NCBI GenBank assembly: GCA_963781785.1
Contig: CAWAHD010000001.1
Location: 2,480,001-2,544,000, forward strand
Direction of reading: 5' to 3'
DNA length: 64,000 bases
DNA from: CAWAHD01 sp963781785
GTDB taxonomy: Bacteria; Planctomycetota; Planctomycetia; Isosphaerales; Isosphaeraceae
The notes under the pieces are model-generated. The model ran no database searches. It saw only the letters and a program-made list of their open reading frames with translations, and was not told where the DNA came from. Within the stretch, counting starts at the first letter, position 1, and each line of letters starts with the position of its first letter. A program made the translations under genes and the position numbers. Below are positions 62,730 to 64,000 of the stretch, one piece after another.

Positions 62730-64000
62730 GTGAAGACACTCCGGACCAAGCTTTTGATCGGCCTGGCGCCGACGTTGGCGATCCTGCTCGCTCTCGGCCT
62801 CTGGGCGATCGCGATGTTTCATCGCCTGGGCGGCAATATCGACGTGATCTTGCGCGAAAACTACACCAGCATCCTGGCCGCCGAGAAGATGAAGGAAGCG
62901 ATCGAGCGGATGGACTCCGGCCTGCTCTTTGCGGTGGGCGGGCGAGACGAGTACGGCCGCAACCAGTTCGAGGCCAACCGCCCGCGGTTTCTCGAGCAAT
63001 TGCAGATCGAGCATGCCAACATCACGCTGCCAGGGGAAAAAGAACTGGCCGAAGCCATCGAGAGTCAGTTCAGTCAGTATATCGAGCGTTGCGACCGGTT
63101 CTTCGGCCTGCCCGCCGAGCGGCGGGCGAACGTTTATTTTCAAGAGCTGCTACCGATCTTCAACAAGATTCGCGAAAGCGCAGACGGTGTTCTGGCGCTC
63201 AACCAGGAAAACATGGCGGCCATGGATCGGCAGGCACGCACCAATGCGGCGATGTCGATCCGCCTGATGACAGGCGCCCTGATCGCCGCCGTGGCGCTGG
63301 CCGTGTTGGCGTTGATGGTCTTGAGCCGGTCGATCGAGAAACCGATCCAGGCGGTTACCGACGGCGCGCGGTGCTCGCTCGGGGCGAGCTCGACCAGGTC
63401 GTACCGGCAGCCTCTCGAGACGAGCTCGGAGAACTGGCCACTGCGTTTAACGATATGGCCCGGACCTTGCGGGAATATCGTCAGTCCGGGACTGCACGGC
63501 TCTTGCGTGCCCAGAAGACGGCCCAGGCCACGGTCGACTCCTTTCCCGATCCCGTGGTCGTGGTCGATCCGGTCGGCACGGTCGAGCAAGCCAATCGAGC
63601 CGCCCGGCGTCTGCTCGGCGTGGTCCCGGCCGCCGAACCCCCCGTTCCCTGGTTCCCCGCCGAGCCACTCAAAACGCTCTTGAGCGATGTGCTCTCTGGA
63701 CGTGGTGACTACCTGCCGGTTTCTCTCGAACAGGCGATTACCCTCTCCGACGGCGGCCAGGAGCGCTATTTCCTGCCGCGCGTCCTGTCGATCCGTACCG
63801 AAGGCGACGAATTGATCGGCGCCGCCGTCGCCATGGTCGACGTCACCAAGTTCCACCTGCTCGATCGGTTGAAGAGCGATATGGTCTCGACCGTCAGCCA
63901 CGAGCTCAAGACGCCATTGACCAGCGTTCAGATGGCGATCCACCTGCTGCTCGAGGAAGTCGTCGGTCCGCTCACTCCCAAGCAGATCGAATTGCTGATG
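62730..64000 (+). CDS. Sensor histidine kinase, cut by window edge (one frameshift)
   Basis: A first membrane segment (LLIGLAPTLAILLALGLWAI), an extracytoplasmic four-helix-like region of about 150 residues, a second segment (MTGALIAAVALAVLALMVL) and a HAMP domain (SIEKPIQAVTDGAR onward) are followed by a PAS-like part (ATVDSFPDPVVVVDPVGTVEQ) and the H-box SHELKTPLTS; the ATP-binding domain lies beyond the window. The frame breaks at 63370-63371; adding one G gives VLARGELDQVVPAASRDELG. The start is a GTG at 62730 with GGGAGG upstream. It belongs to a two-component system whose regulator is probably beyond the edge; the NtrC-type regulator at 19.6 kb is too far to assume a link. Confidence 0.9.

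Noticed and set aside
1..64000. tRNA, rRNA or riboswitch genes
   Set aside because: I found no convincing cloverleaf, rRNA segment or known riboswitch core by reading; a covariance search was not possible.

Overview
The window looks like a chromosomal segment of a GC-rich planctomycete, most likely from the Isosphaeraceae/Gemmatales side. The evidence is family content: a planctomycete cytochrome c/DUF1549/DUF1553 protein followed directly by a DUF1501 protein, an ECF sigma gene coupled to a Ser/Thr kinase with WD40 repeats, a second kinase with TPRs, a giant surface protein with an N-terminal LEPR-XLL-like motif (ERLETRELLA), and a redoxin/cytochrome c/copper-monooxygenase fusion. The exact taxon cannot be fixed from this alone.

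Layout. 0-9 kb: housekeeping and metabolism, mostly on the minus strand (start of a type III glutamine synthetase, a metal-binding-type lipoprotein, a YhaM-like exonuclease, a UDP-sugar decarboxylase, a receiver-like protein, dapB and thrC), with one FAD oxidoreductase on the plus strand. 9-23 kb: an ArsR-type regulator, a sugar isomerase-like protein, an FHA-GGDEF diguanylate cyclase, two tandem paralogues, a Uma2 protein, the DUF1553/DUF1501 pair, an NtrC-type regulator and a beta-propeller/metallopeptidase-like protein. 23.7-27.5 kb: an acyl carrier protein followed by what reads as one polypeptide joining 2-oxoacid dehydrogenase E1 alpha, E1 beta, a lipoyl domain and a ketoacyl synthase III. 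This is the most unusual biochemical unit here. 28-33 kb: a PIN toxin/antitoxin pair, the copper-monooxygenase fusion, and an orphan DNA methyltransferase with a fragment upstream. 33.3-44.8 kb: one giant gene (about 3,818 residues) with Ig-like repeats, a vanadium haloperoxidase domain, a propeller and near-identical 408-bp repeats. 45-56 kb: an RDD/signal-peptidase-II-like fusion, the kinase-WD40 gene split by an ISAzo13-type element, its ECF sigma gene, a TlpA-like protein, two ATCCGTG-type repeat arrays, an IS256 element and a GxxExxY gene. 56.8-60.6 kb: kinase-TPR gene. 60.6-62.7 kb: no convincing gene. 62.7 kb to the end: a truncated sensor histidine kinase.

A caution for every user of this sequence: at least 16 otherwise convincing genes or gene segments are joined only if one base is added or removed, often inside a short homopolymer. 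This looks like residual sequencing error and not mass gene decay. I therefore annotate these loci across the frameshift and state where it lies.
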